DNA of 64,000 nucleotides. Origin: CAVXFL01 sp963761015. Lineage in GTDB: Bacteria; Pseudomonadota; Alphaproteobacteria; Acetobacterales; Acetobacteraceae. A model generated the notes under the pieces. The model was not told the DNA's origin. It saw only the letters and a list, made by a program, of their open reading frames with translations, and searched no databases. The DNA lies in contig CAVXFL010000020.1 in the NCBI GenBank assembly GCA_963761015.1, positions 310,001 through 374,000 of the forward strand, in the 5' to 3' direction. Positions within the stretch are counted from its first letter, which is position 1. Every line of letters starts with the position of its first letter. Positions 42,988-53,927 of this stretch are shown here, piece after piece. A program made the translations under genes and the position numbers.

Positions 42988-44553
42988 ATGCCCGACGCGA
43001 GCGGCGCGACGTACAGGGAACTGACTCCGGACCGGGTTCCATTCCGCGGCGTCATCACCGCCTGCGCGATGATCGCCACGTTGATGCAGGCGCTGGACGC
43101 GACCATCGCGAACGTGGCGCTGCCCTATATGCAGGGCTCGCTGTCCGCCACCTCGGACGAGATAACCTGGGTCCTCACCAGCTACATCATCGCCGCCGCC
43201 ATCATGACGGCGCCGGTCGGCTGGCTCGCCTCGCGCTTCGGGCGCAAGAACCTGTTCATGCTCTGCGTCGCCGGCTTCACCTTCGCCTCGATGCTGTGCG
43301 GGGCGGCCGAGTTGCTGCCGCAAATGGTGTTGTTCCGCCTGCTTCAGGGTGTGTTCGGCGCCGCGCTGGTGCCGCTGTCGCAGGCCACCATCCTCGACAT
43401 CTACCCGGTCGAGCGGCGCGGCTCGGCCATGGCACTCTGGGGTATCGGCGTCATGATCGGCCCGATCCTGGGCCCAACGCTCGGCGGCTACCTGACCGAG
43501 CTGTACAATTGGCGTTACGTGTTCTACGTCAACCTGCCGTTCGGGATCCTTTGCCTGGTCGGGTTGGCGCTCTGCCTGCCGACGTCGCAGGTCAAGAGCC
43601 ATCTGCGCTTCGATTGGACCGGCTTCGCCGTGCTGGCGCTCGGGCTCGGCGCATTGCAGATGATGCTGGACCGCGGCCAGCTTCGCGACTGGTTCTCCTC
43701 GCGCGAGATCATCGTGGAGGCGGTACTGGCCGGCCTCGGCCTCTACCTGTTCGTCGTGCATCTGTTCACGGCGCGCCGGCCGTTCATCTCGCCCGCCGTG
43801 TTCCAGGACCGCAATCTGTTCGCCTCGGTGCTGATGATGTTCACGGTCGGCACGATCCTGGTTGCGAGTTCGGCGCTGATGGCGCCGTATTTGCAGAACC
43901 TGGGGAATTATCCGGTGGACACGACGGGGCTGGTGCTGGCGCCGCGTGGCATCGGCACCATGGCCGCGATGATGATCGCCGGCCGGCTCGCCAACCGGCT
44001 CGATCCGCGCAAGCTGATGTTTGTCGGCTTGGTTCTGCTGGAAACATCGGCGTGGATGATGACCGGCTGGACGCCGGACGTGTCGATCCGCGAGCAGATA
44101 TTCGCGATCGTCGTGCAGGGGGCCGGACTGGGGTTCATCTTCACACCGCTGCAGGTGGTGGCCTTCGCGACCCTGCCGGTGGCGATGCGGACCGACGGGG
44201 CGGCCATGCTGAGCCTGTTCCGCAACGTGGGCGCGGCGATGGGTGTGTCGCTGACCTTCACCTTGCTGGCCCGCAGCATCCAGGTGTCGCACGAGCAACT
44301 CGGGTCGTTCATCAACCCGTTCAATCGCGCGCTGCAATCAGGGGCGGCGGCACGGATTCTCGACCCGGCGACGCCGCACGGGGCGGCGCTCTTGGACCAG
44401 ATGCTGAACCGGCAGGCTGAGGTCATCGGCTACATCAACGTCTTCAAGTTCATGATGCTGACCACGCTGCCGGCGTTCCTCCTGCTGCTGATCATGACCC
44501 GCCCGCAGCGGGTGGCGGTGAAGTCCGACGAGCACGCGGCGGTGATGGAGTAG
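42988..44553 (+). CDS. emrB: DHA2-family multidrug efflux MFS transporter (EmrB-like)
   Basis: 521 residues with about 14 membrane spans. The DHA2 motifs LDATIANVALPYMQGSL, SRFGRKNLFMLCV (motif A), GPTLGGYLTELYNWRYVFYVNLP and FRNVGAAMGVSL are present. It exports hydrophobic compounds with EmrA. The ATG at 42988 is preceded by the intergenic hairpin element. Confidence 0.92.
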   Translation: MPDASGATYRELTPDRVPFRGVITACAMIATLMQALDATIANVALPYMQGSLSATSDEITWVLTSYIIAAAIMTAPVGWLASRFGRKNLFMLCVAGFTFASMLCGAAELLPQMVLFRLLQGVFGAALVPLSQATILDIYPVERRGSAMALWGIGVMIGPILGPTLGGYLTELYNWRYVFYVNLPFGILCLVGLALCLPTSQVKSHLRFDWTGFAVLALGLGALQMMLDRGQLRDWFSSREIIVEAVLAGLGLYLFVVHLFTARRPFISPAVFQDRNLFASVLMMFTVGTILVASSALMAPYLQNLGNYPVDTTGLVLAPRGIGTMAAMMIAGRLANRLDPRKLMFVGLVLLETSAWMMTGWTPDVSIREQIFAIVVQGAGLGFIFTPLQVVAFATLPVAMRTDGAAMLSLFRNVGAAMGVSLTFTLLARSIQVSHEQLGSFINPFNRALQSGAAARILDPATPHGAALLDQMLNRQAEVIGYINVFKFMMLTTLPAFLLLLIMTRPQRVAVKSDEHAAVME

Positions 44554-44565
44554 CGCTGGCCTCGC

Positions 44566-44703
44566 TCACGAACTGACCAAAAGAGGAAATCGAGCGCCGG
44601 GCTGGCGAACGCAGCCAGCGAGCGTGTTCGCGACGATTCCTCGCGCGAGCCGCTCCGCGTCGGCCTTGCGGGCGCAGGTGGTCATCGTAACCACATGGGA
44701 CAT
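44566..44703 (-). pseudogene. Truncated CutA (divalent-cation tolerance) remnant
   Basis: A 45-codon frame whose first 32 residues (VVTMTTCARKADAERLARG, IVANTLAGCV) match the first strand and helix of CutA1 proteins, which are normally about 105-110 residues. After QPGARF the match ends and a stop follows near the end of emrB. The remaining two thirds of the gene are missing, so this is likely the stump left by a deletion. It sits just downstream of the DUF2244 gene. Confidence 0.5.
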
Positions 44704-44727
44704 GGCGTTCGGTCCTGCCGCGCCCGG

Positions 44728-45258
44728 TTATCCGCGCAGTTGCGGATTGTCGAAGCGCGGGTTGCGCAGGCGGTGCAGCGCTTCCGCAAGCGCCTTGGCG
44801 AGATCGCGCTTCTCCCGCTCGCCGAGCTTCGCCCCGATTTCCTCGCGCTTGCCGTGAACGGCGACCAGCAGCAGCGGCACCCGGCCGCGACGCTCCTGGA
44901 GGACGACATTGAGCCATGTCGGCGGCAACGCGCATTCCTGTCGCCGGCCGCGGGGGTCGGTACGCACGATCCGGAGCACGCGTTCGGAGAGCAGCACCAG
45001 CTCGCATTCGCGGGTGGCGCGGCCGTTCATGCGGATCAGCAGGATGGCCAGCCCGACCTCGACGCCGCTGAACCCGATCACGGGCCAGGCGCCCAGCAGC
45101 CAAAGCAGGGTCGTGATGTAGAGGCTCGTGGCGGCGAATATCGCGACCAGCACCTTGAAACCGCGCGGGCCGAGGCTGCGGTGCGGCACGATCGCCGCCT
45201 CGAACAGGGTCTGATCGGGGAGGACGCTATCGACGGCCTCGGCGGATCGCGCATCCAT
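44728..45258 (-). CDS. DUF2244 domain-containing membrane protein
   Basis: 176 residues. Two adjacent membrane spans (FKVLVAIFAATSLYITTLLWLL and a second starting GVEVGLAILLI) are followed by a soluble C-terminal domain with WLNVVLQERRGRVPLLLVAVHG. This is the DUF2244 arrangement. In many Alphaproteobacteria it lies next to nth, as here (divergent). Function unknown. Confidence 0.85.
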   Translation of the reverse strand: MDARSAEAVDSVLPDQTLFEAAIVPHRSLGPRGFKVLVAIFAATSLYITTLLWLLGAWPVIGFSGVEVGLAILLIRMNGRATRECELVLLSERVLRIVRTDPRGRRQECALPPTWLNVVLQERRGRVPLLLVAVHGKREEIGAKLGEREKRDLAKALAEALHRLRNPRFDNPQLRG

Positions 45259-45374
45259 GCGGCTAATATTCCCGGCTCTGCGTGGGCTTGCCAGCCCGGG
45301 GGGCTCGGATCACAAGCTCTTGCATGCAACAAGCTCGGCCGACGCGGCGGCCCGCGTCACCGCGGAGCGGGAGC

Positions 45375-46036
45375 ATGCCGGCCGAGGACGTGTGCCCGTT
45401 CATGCAGGCGCTGGCGCGCGCCAATCCGGACCCGCGCAGCGAACTCCACTACGCCGACCCGTATACCCTGCTCATCGCCGTCGTGCTCTCGGCGCAGACG
45501 ACCGACGCGGCGGTGAACCGCGCCACCGCGACGCTGTTCCGCGAGGCGTCCACCCCCAAGCGATGGTCCGGCTGGGTGAGGACGGCGTTGCCCGGCATAT
45601 CCGCTCGCTCGGCTTCTTCAATACCAAGGCGCGCAACGTGGTCGCGCTGTCGCGGCAGCTTCTGGAGCAGCATGGCGGGCGCGTGCCGCACCGGCTGGAG
45701 GAATTGGAGGCGCTGCCGGGCGTGGGCCGCAAGACCGCCAACATCGTGCTCAACGTCGCCTTCGGCCAGGGCACGATGGGGGTGGATACCCATGTTTTCC
45801 GCGTCGCCAACCGCACCGGGCTCGCGCCGGGCAAGACGCCCCGCGAAGTGGAGGACGCGCTGATGCGCCGCATCCCGGCCGAATTTCTGCTCAACGCGCA
45901 TCACTGGCTCATCCTGCACGGGCGCTACGTGTGCAAGGCGCGGGTGCCGGAGTGCTGGCGCTGTGTCGTCGCCGAATGGTGCCGCTATCCGGCAAAGTCG
46001 CCGGCTCCAACGCAACAGCCGGCCAAGAAGCGGTAG
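45375..46036 (+). pseudogene. nth: Endonuclease III (Nth), frameshifted
   Basis: The N-terminal part (ANPDPRSELHYADPYTLLIAVVLSAQTTDAAVN) is in one frame to about 45562. The rest, including IRSLGFFNTKARNV, the helix-hairpin-helix LPGVGRKTANIVL with catalytic Lys, the catalytic Asp in VDTHVFRV, and the [4Fe-4S] cysteines (CKARVPECWRCVVAEWC, spacing 6-2-5), is in another. One base is missing in the CCCCCAAGCG region. Nth removes oxidised pyrimidines from DNA. As all catalytic features survive, an assembly error is likely. An upstream in-frame ATG at 45324 is possible. Confidence 0.88.
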
Positions 46037-46048
46037 CGGCCGGCGGCT

Positions 46049-47644
46049 TCAATGCCCGCCCGGCCGTCCGCCACCCGCCTTCGATGGCCGGAACAGAAAC
46101 GTCAGCGGGACGACCAGGAATGCGGCGATGGAGGTGAGCGCGAACACGTCCATATAGGCGAGCAGCGACGCTTGCTGCAGCAGCATCTGATGGATGAGCC
46201 CGTTCGCGGCGGCGGTCAGCTCGTGCGGCGCGTATCCGAGCGCCCGTAACGAGCCTTTCAGTCGCTCGACCAATTGGTCGTAGGGCTGGTCGAGCGGCGA
46301 GAGATGGGCCGCAAGGTAGCTCTGGTGCATTTGCGAGAAATTCACCTCGAGCGCGGTCGCCACGGAAATGCCGATCGACCCCCCGATGTTGCGCATCATC
46401 ACGTAGAGCGCCGTCGCGTCGTTGTTCAGGGCGCGCGGCATGGTGGAATAGGCGATGGTGCTGGTCGGGACGAACAGGAACGCGAGGCCGAAGCTCTGGG
46501 TCAGCCGCACCAGGCAGAGTGTCCAGAAGTCGATCTCCGGATTGATCATGAAATAGGCATAGGCGAGGGCACAGCCGAGCGAGAAGAAGCCGAAGCCGAT
46601 GATGAACCGCGTCTGGACGTGCGGCATCAGCAAACGGCTGACGAAGGGAATGAGCAGCAGCACGAGCAGCGCACCCGGGGAGAGCACGAGCCCGGCGAGA
46701 TAAGCGGTGTAGCCCAGATGCTGCTGCGCCAGTTGCGGAATCAGCACGGCACTGGAATAGAGGATGGTCGCGAAGGCGAAGATCATCACCGAGCCGAGGG
46801 TGAAATTCCGATCCTTGTAGACTCGGAGATTCACCACCGGTTTCTCGGCGTACAGCAGCCAGGCGATCGCCCCGATAATGCCTACCGCCCCGCCCAGCGC
46901 GTAGGCGCGGATCTGCGCCGAGCCGAACCAGTCCAGTTCCTCGCCGCGATCCAGCATGATTTGCAGGCAGCCGAGTCCGAGCGTGATCAGCACCAGCCCG
47001 GCATAGTCGACATCGGCGAGGGTGCTGCGCTCGCGCTTCACCCAGGGCGGGTCCTCGACCAGCCGCGCCACGGCGAAAAAGGTGAATGCCCCGACCGGAA
47101 TGTTGACGAAGAAAATCCAGCGCCAGGTGTAGTTGTCGGTGATCCAGCCGCCGAGCGTCGGCCCGATCACCGGGGCGAAGATGACCGCGACGGCGACGAC
47201 CGCGAAGGCGCGCCCGCGCTGCGCCGGCTCGAACGTGTCGAGGATGATCGACTGCTGATTGGGCTGCAGCCCACCGCCGAAGAACCCCTGCATGAGCCGG
47301 AACACGATCAGCTCGCCGAGGCTGGTGGCGGCGCCGCAAAGGAAGGAGCTGACGGTGAACATCGCGATGCAGATGAGGAAATACCGCTTGCGCCCGAGCA
47401 GCCGCCCGAGCCAGCCCGAGATCGTCAGCACGATGCCGTTGGCGACCAAATAGGAGGTGAGGGTCCAGGTTGCCTCGTCGTAGCTGACGGAGACGCTGCC
47501 GGCGATGTGCGGCAGGCTGACGTTCACGATGGTGGTGTCGAGGATCTCCATGAAGGCCGCCAGGGTGACGACCACCGCGATCAGCCATGGATTGGCGCGC
47601 GGGCGCCACTCGGCGTCTTGCGGGTGCGCCGCGTGCTCGCTCAT
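46049..47644 (-). CDS. Second DHA2-family MFS efflux transporter (EmrB-like)
   Basis: 531 residues, about 14 spans. Motifs MEILDTTIVNVSLPHIAGS, GRLLGRKRYFLICI, FAPVIGPTLGGWITDNYTWRW and MMRNIGGSIGISVATAL are typical of EmrB/DHA2 proteins. It has no adjacent EmrA-like partner. It ends 12 bases from nth, tail to tail. Confidence 0.9.
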   Translation of the reverse strand: MSEHAAHPQDAEWRPRANPWLIAVVVTLAAFMEILDTTIVNVSLPHIAGSVSVSYDEATWTLTSYLVANGIVLTISGWLGRLLGRKRYFLICIAMFTVSSFLCGAATSLGELIVFRLMQGFFGGGLQPNQQSIILDTFEPAQRGRAFAVVAVAVIFAPVIGPTLGGWITDNYTWRWIFFVNIPVGAFTFFAVARLVEDPPWVKRERSTLADVDYAGLVLITLGLGCLQIMLDRGEELDWFGSAQIRAYALGGAVGIIGAIAWLLYAEKPVVNLRVYKDRNFTLGSVMIFAFATILYSSAVLIPQLAQQHLGYTAYLAGLVLSPGALLVLLLIPFVSRLLMPHVQTRFIIGFGFFSLGCALAYAYFMINPEIDFWTLCLVRLTQSFGLAFLFVPTSTIAYSTMPRALNNDATALYVMMRNIGGSIGISVATALEVNFSQMHQSYLAAHLSPLDQPYDQLVERLKGSLRALGYAPHELTAAANGLIHQMLLQQASLLAYMDVFALTSIAAFLVVPLTFLFRPSKAGGGRPGGH

Positions 47645-47737
47645 GCCTCAGCCCCCTGCCGGCGAATTCGGGGCGACAACGCCGCTTCCGCCCGCCGGTC
47701 GCTCGGGCGAGTCGGCGACGGCGACGAGCCGATATTG

Positions 47738-48712
47738 TTACGGTATCAGAACCGTGCTGCCCGTGGTCTGCCGCGCCTCGAGCGCGACGTGGGCCTTGGC
47801 CGCCTCGCGCAGCGGGAAGGTCTGGTTGATCCGGATCTTCACCGCCCCGCTCCGCACCACCTCGAACAACTCGCGCGCCGACTGTTCCAGATCGGCGCGC
47901 TTGGCGGTGTAGGTGGCGAGGCTCGGGCGGGTAAGGAACAGGCTACCCTTGAGGCCGAGCAGCCCCACGTCGACGGCTCCGACCGGGCCGGAGGCGTTCC
48001 CGAAGTTGATCATGATGCCGAGCGGGGCCAGGCAGTCGAGGCTGGTGTAGAACGTGTCCTTGCCGACGCTGTCGTAGACCGCCGGCACCATCGCCCCCCC
48101 GGTGATGCGCTTGACCTCGTCGACCAGCTTATTGTGTCCGACGATCGTATGGGCCGCGCCGTGCGCGCGGGCGAGTTCGGCCTTTTCCGGCGTCGAGACC
48201 ACGCCGATCACCGACGCGCCGAGATGCTTCGCCCATTGGCACATGATGAGGCCGACGCCGCCCGCCGCGGCATGCACCACGATCGTGTCGCCGGATTTCA
48301 CGCGGTAGGTGCGCCGGAGCAGATACTGCGCGGTCATGCCCTGGAGCATCATCGCCGCGGCGGTCTGGAAATCGATGCCGTCGGGTAGTTTCACCAGCCT
48401 GTCGGCCGCGATCACGCGGTCGGTGGCATAGGCGCCGATCGGGCCCAAGGCATAGGCGATCCGGTCGCCGACCGCGACCTCGGTCACCCCCGGCCCGACG
48501 GCGCTCACGGTCCCCGCCGCCTCCATGCCGATGGTGATCGGCAGGGAGGGCGCCTTATAGAGGCCGGTACGGAAATAGACATCGATGTAATTCAGCCCGA
48601 CGGCAGCATGGTGGACCAACGCCTCGCCCGGCCCGGGCTCCGGCGTCGGGACGTCCTCCCACTGCAAGGCTTCTGGGCCGCCATGAGCGTGGATGCGTAT
48701 CGCCTTTGACAT
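47738..48712 (-). CDS. qor: Quinone oxidoreductase (zinc-independent MDR family)
   Basis: 324 residues. The GroES-like N-terminus (AVGLNYIDVYFRTGLYKAP), the NADPH motif VVHAAAGGVGLIMCQWAK and the absence of zinc-ligand cysteines identify a QOR-type enzyme, which reduces quinones with NADPH. Upstream are two direct repeats and a 20-base palindrome. Confidence 0.92.
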   Translation of the reverse strand: MSKAIRIHAHGGPEALQWEDVPTPEPGPGEALVHHAAVGLNYIDVYFRTGLYKAPSLPITIGMEAAGTVSAVGPGVTEVAVGDRIAYALGPIGAYATDRVIAADRLVKLPDGIDFQTAAAMMLQGMTAQYLLRRTYRVKSGDTIVVHAAAGGVGLIMCQWAKHLGASVIGVVSTPEKAELARAHGAAHTIVGHNKLVDEVKRITGGAMVPAVYDSVGKDTFYTSLDCLAPLGIMINFGNASGPVGAVDVGLLGLKGSLFLTRPSLATYTAKRADLEQSARELFEVVRSGAVKIRINQTFPLREAAKAHVALEARQTTGSTVLIP

Positions 48713-48718
48713 TACCTT

Positions 48719-48745
48719 CTCCGTATTGGGCCTGCTCCGTATTGG
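48719..48745. repeat. Direct repeat CTCCGTATTGG upstream of qor
   Basis: CTCCGTATTGG occurs at 48719-48729 and 48735-48745, a 16-base period, beginning seven bases upstream of the qor start codon on the minus strand. The spacing of about one and a half helical turns could suit a tandem regulator site, or it may be a local duplication. Confidence 0.55.
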
Positions 48746-48748
48746 CCC

Positions 48749-48768
48749 GTTCGGCCGGCCGGCCGAAC
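48749..48768. repeat. Perfect 20-base palindrome between ogt and qor
   Basis: GTTCGGCCGGCCGGCCGAAC is fully self-complementary. It lies about 40 bases after the ogt stop and 37 bases before the qor start on the minus strand. It could be an operator or a terminator stem, but no T-run follows it. Confidence 0.6.
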
Positions 48769-48809
48769 GCCAACGGCCTATGGGGCGTGCCGCATGCCGA
48801 GCGAGCGGC

Positions 48810-49295
48810 TCACACCCTGAAACCCCGAACGGCGGCGCCTTCCAGTTCCAGCAGCCAGCGCTTCGTCTCGATTCCGCCCTGCCCCGAATAGCCGCCGAGT
48901 CCCGGTCGACCCGCAGGTCCTTGGCTGGCCAGGACGCGATGACAGGGGATCAGGATAGGGATCGGGTTCTTGGCGTTGGCTTGCCCGACCGCGCGGGCGG
49001 AGCCGCCGACCTCCGCGGCAAGCTCGCCATAGGTCCGGGTGGCGCCGAGCGGAATCCGTCGGAGCGCCTGCCAAACGCGCTGGCGGTACGGCGTTCCAGC
49101 CGGAGCGAGCGGCAGTTCGATCCCGGGATCGCCGAGTTCGCCGTCGAAATACGCATGAAGCTGCTCGGCCGCCCGCCGCAACAATGGTGTCTCCGCCTGG
49201 TCGCGCCCCCAGCCCCAGTCGAGCGCGACGATCGCCTCCGCGTCCTGGAAGATGGTCAGGTCACCGATCGGGGTGTGCAGCGAAAGCTGGGGCAA
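48810..49295 (-). CDS. ogt: Methylated-DNA--protein-cysteine methyltransferase
   Basis: 161 residues. The acceptor motif LIPCHRVLAS and the helix-turn-helix segment GATRTYGELAAEVGGSARAVGQA match Ogt/AGT proteins, which transfer O6-methyl groups of guanine to the active-site cysteine in a suicide reaction. The Ada regulatory domain is absent. Located 67 bases downstream of the YyaL-type gene on the same strand. Confidence 0.92.
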   Translation of the reverse strand: MPQLSLHTPIGDLTIFQDAEAIVALDWGWGRDQAETPLLRRAAEQLHAYFDGELGDPGIELPLAPAGTPYRQRVWQALRRIPLGATRTYGELAAEVGGSARAVGQANAKNPIPILIPCHRVLASQGPAGRPGLGGYSGQGGIETKRWLLELEGAAVRGFRV

Positions 49296-49362
49296 GCCTG
49301 ATCGTTCTCGTCATTGGCGGCGCCGAAGCGGGCGACATGGAGGGGATCTGCAACGGGCGATG

Positions 49363-51490
<2,128 letters not shown>

Positions 51491-51580
51491 GACGCTGGCA
51501 GCAAGCTGAGTTTTCTACCTGGGCACTCGGCGCAGCCCTTGGGAGGTGACCATCAATTCGGATCGGGATCCGCTCGGCAG

Positions 51581-51596
51581 TGTTTCACATGAAACA
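51581..51596. promoter_or_regulatory. parS-like ParB-binding site inside rsmG
   Basis: TGTTTCACATGAAACA differs at one position from the bacterial parS consensus TGTTTCACGTGAAACA. It lies about 550 bases upstream of parA, in the 5' end of rsmG. Chromosomal parS sites cluster near parAB and the origin, so this is a likely centromere site. The mismatch breaks perfect symmetry at the centre. Confidence 0.75.
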
Positions 51597-52129
51597 ACGC
51601 TCCGGCTCGACGCGCTCGTGAGCTTGCTCATGCAGTGGTCGAAGAAGGTAAATCTTGTCGGTCCGGCCGATCGTGATGTGATCTGGACGCGGCATGTCGC
51701 CGATTCCCTGCAACTGCTTCCGTTCCTCTCGGGGCGAGAGGGCCCCTTCGTGGACCTGGGATCCGGGGCGGGATTTCCTGGCCTCGTCCTGGCCATCGCA
51801 TCGGCGCAGCCGTTTCATCTGATCGAGGCCGACCGGCGCAAAGCGGCCTTCCTGCGCGAAGCCGCGCGCGCGACGGCGGCGCCGGTTTCGGTCCATGCGC
51901 ACCGGATCGAGACCACGCCCCTGCCTCCGGCCTCGGTGGTAACCGCCCGTGCCCTGGCCCCGCTCCCCAAGCTGTGCGCGCTCGCTTGGCCGTTGCTGCG
52001 ATCCGATGGCGTGCTCCTCGCGCTCAAGGGCGCAAAGGCACAACAGGAATTGACGGAAGCGCGAGCGCAATGGAACATGCGTGTCGTCGTGATCCCGAGT
52101 CGGTACCGACCCCGCCGCGAGCATCCTGC

Positions 52130-52142
52130 AGATCAGTGATCT
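52130..52142. promoter_or_regulatory. Palindrome centred on the parA start codon
   Basis: AGATCA-G-TGATCT is a perfect 6-base inverted repeat whose central G is the first base of the parA GTG codon. It might bind a regulator or shape initiation. It lies within the rsmG/parA overlap. Confidence 0.35.
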
Positions 52143-52993
52143 CCGACGCACCCGCTAGCCTGGAAGCGCGCGCCGTGCCGTCAGCGGATGCGGCGAGCGC
52201 GCCGCGTATTTTGGCGGTCGCCAACCAGAAGGGCGGCGTGGGCAAGACGACCACGGCCATTAATCTGGCGACGGCGCTCGCCGCGACCGAGCAGCCGGTG
52301 CTGCTGATCGATCTCGATCCCCAAGGGAACGCCTCGACCGGATTGGGCGTTCCCCGCAGCGAGCGCCAGACGGGCAGCTATGCCCTGCTCACCCAGAGCC
52401 GAACGCTGGCCGACACGGCGCGCCCGACCTACGTGCCGAACCTGTCGCTGATCCCCGCCGAACCCGACCTCGCCGGGGCGGAGATCGAACTCGTGGCCAC
52501 CGAAGGCCGCGAATTCCGCCTCCGCGACGCCCTCGCGCCGCTGCGCCGTCCCGATCCCGGCTACTCGTTCGTGTTGATCGACTGCCCGCCCAGCCTCGGC
52601 CTACTGACCCTGAACGCCCTGGTCGCGGCCGATTCCGTGCTGGTGCCGCTGCAATGCGAGTTCCTGGCGCTGGAAGGCATCGCCCAGTTCGTGCAGACGG
52701 TCGAATTGGTGCGGCGGCGGCTCAATCCGGCATTGCGCCTGCAAGGCATCGTGCTGACGATGTTCGACCGGCGGAACAGCCTGTCCAATCTGGTCGCCGC
52801 GGACGCGCGCAGCTTTTTCGGCGCCCAGGTCTACGAGACCGTGATCCCGCGCAACATCCGCGTCTCCGAGGCGCCGAGCCACGGCAAGCCGGTGCTGCTG
52901 TACGATTTCCGCTCCGCCGGCGCGCAGGCCTATGTGCGCCTGGCGGGCGAGGTGCTACGCCGCGAGCGCGCGCTGGAACCGGTCGGCGCATGA
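52136..52993 (+). CDS. parA: Chromosome partitioning ATPase ParA
   Basis: 285 residues. The deviant Walker A motif ANQKGGVGKTTTAIN, Walker A' LLIDLDPQGNASTG and Walker B FVLIDCPPSLGLLTLNAL are classic ParA/Soj features. It forms the DNA-bound gradient that moves ParB-parS complexes. The GTG at 52136 is the start that keeps a short, unstructured N-terminus, and it overlaps the corrected end of rsmG by 23 bases. The stop overlaps the parB ATG. Confidence 0.93.
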   Translation: MISDAPASLEARAVPSADAASAPRILAVANQKGGVGKTTTAINLATALAATEQPVLLIDLDPQGNASTGLGVPRSERQTGSYALLTQSRTLADTARPTYVPNLSLIPAEPDLAGAEIELVATEGREFRLRDALAPLRRPDPGYSFVLIDCPPSLGLLTLNALVAADSVLVPLQCEFLALEGIAQFVQTVELVRRRLNPALRLQGIVLTMFDRRNSLSNLVAADARSFFGAQVYETVIPRNIRVSEAPSHGKPVLLYDFRSAGAQAYVRLAGEVLRRERALEPVGA

Positions 52994-53856
52994 GCGCGCG
53001 CGAGCCGCCCACGAGGCTCGGGCGCGGGTTGGCGGCGCTCATGGGCGAAACGGCGCCCGTTTCTGCTGCAGCCCGAGGCGGCGGCGTGCGCGCCATCCCC
53101 ATCGACCTTCTCTCGCCCGGCCCCTTCCAGCCGCGCGGGCCGGTCGACGCGGCGAGCCTCGCGGAGTTGACCGTCTCGATCCGTTCGCGCGGTGTGCTGC
53201 AGCCACTGCTCGCCCGCCCCGACCCAGCCGCGCCGGAGCGCTATCAGATCATCGCCGGCGAGCGCCGCTGGCGCGCCGCCCAGGCGGCCGGACTGCACGA
53301 CGTGCCGGCGCTGGTGCGTGATTTCGGCGATTCCGACGCCATGGCGGCCGCCCTGGTCGAAAATCTGCAACGGCAGGACCTGAACGCCATCGAGGAAGCC
53401 GAGGGTTATCGGCGCTTGCTGGACGAGTTCGGGATGACGCAGGAAGCGCTGGGCGAGGCGGTCGGCAAATCGCGCAGCCACGTGGCCAACACGTTGCGGC
53501 TGCTGAACTTGCCCGCCAATGTGCAGGCCGAACTGCGTCGCGGCGCGCTGTCGGCCGGGCATGCCCGCGCGCTGCTCGCCGACCCCGATCCGGAGCGCGC
53601 CGCCCGGGTTGTGATCGCCCGTGGGCTGAACGTGCGCCAAACCGAGGCGCTGGTGCGGCGCGACTCCGCGACGGAGAAACCGCGCGGTCGCGAGCGCAGC
53701 CGCGATCCCGACACCGAGGCGGTGGCGCGCAGCCTCACGGAACGGCTGGGCCTGCGGGCTGAAATCGTGTTCGACGGCCGGCGGGGAAGCCTCCGCCTGC
53801 ACTACGACACCCTCGACCAGTTGGACGCACTGGTCGCCTTGCTCACGCGCGACTGA
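52990..53856 (+). CDS. parB: Chromosome partitioning protein ParB
   Basis: 288 residues. An N-terminal RLGRGLAALMGE motif (ParA-stimulating), the CTP-binding IIAGERRWRAAQAAG and VENLQRQDLNAIEEA, the helix-turn-helix EALGEAVGKSRSHVANTLRLL and a C-terminal dimer domain are visible. ParB loads at parS, slides as a CTP clamp and recruits SMC. A parS-like site is found in the nearby rsmG. Confidence 0.94.
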   Translation: MSAREPPTRLGRGLAALMGETAPVSAAARGGGVRAIPIDLLSPGPFQPRGPVDAASLAELTVSIRSRGVLQPLLARPDPAAPERYQIIAGERRWRAAQAAGLHDVPALVRDFGDSDAMAAALVENLQRQDLNAIEEAEGYRRLLDEFGMTQEALGEAVGKSRSHVANTLRLLNLPANVQAELRRGALSAGHARALLADPDPERAARVVIARGLNVRQTEALVRRDSATEKPRGRERSRDPDTEAVARSLTERLGLRAEIVFDGRRGSLRLHYDTLDQLDALVALLTRD

Positions 53857-53927
53857 CGTCACGTATCCGGTCGTCGGCGCCCTGCCGAATGCCCCGACCG
53901 TTCGGCCACGACAGAACACAGGACAGC

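Larger units (their letters stand above)
51546..52158 (+). pseudogene. rsmG: 16S rRNA m7G527 methyltransferase RsmG (GidB), frameshifted near its C-terminus
   Basis: SAM-binding motif FVDLGSGAGFPGLVLAIA, the segment NLVGPADRDVIWTRHVADSLQLL and RALAPLPKLCALAWPLL identify RsmG, which methylates G527 in 16S rRNA. The frame shifts near 52104, where one extra base occurs; the corrected C-terminus reads TDPAASILQISDLRRTR and stops at 52156-52158. GTG start at 51546 after GGGAGG. A near-consensus parS lies within codons 13-17. Gene order rsmG-parA-parB is conserved in the class. Confidence 0.9.

Noticed and set aside
42232..44337. A 700-codon minus-strand frame opposite emrA and emrB
   Set aside because: The emrB reading is strongly conserved; the antisense product is low-complexity His/Arg/Gln-rich sequence.
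47825..47838. FNR-like TTGAT-CCGG-ATCTT sequence
   Set aside because: It lies inside the qor coding region and the second half-site matches only three of five bases.
46274..48388. A 704-codon plus-strand frame opposite the second DHA2 pump and qor
   Set aside because: Shadow of two well-supported minus-strand genes; no domain is recognisable.
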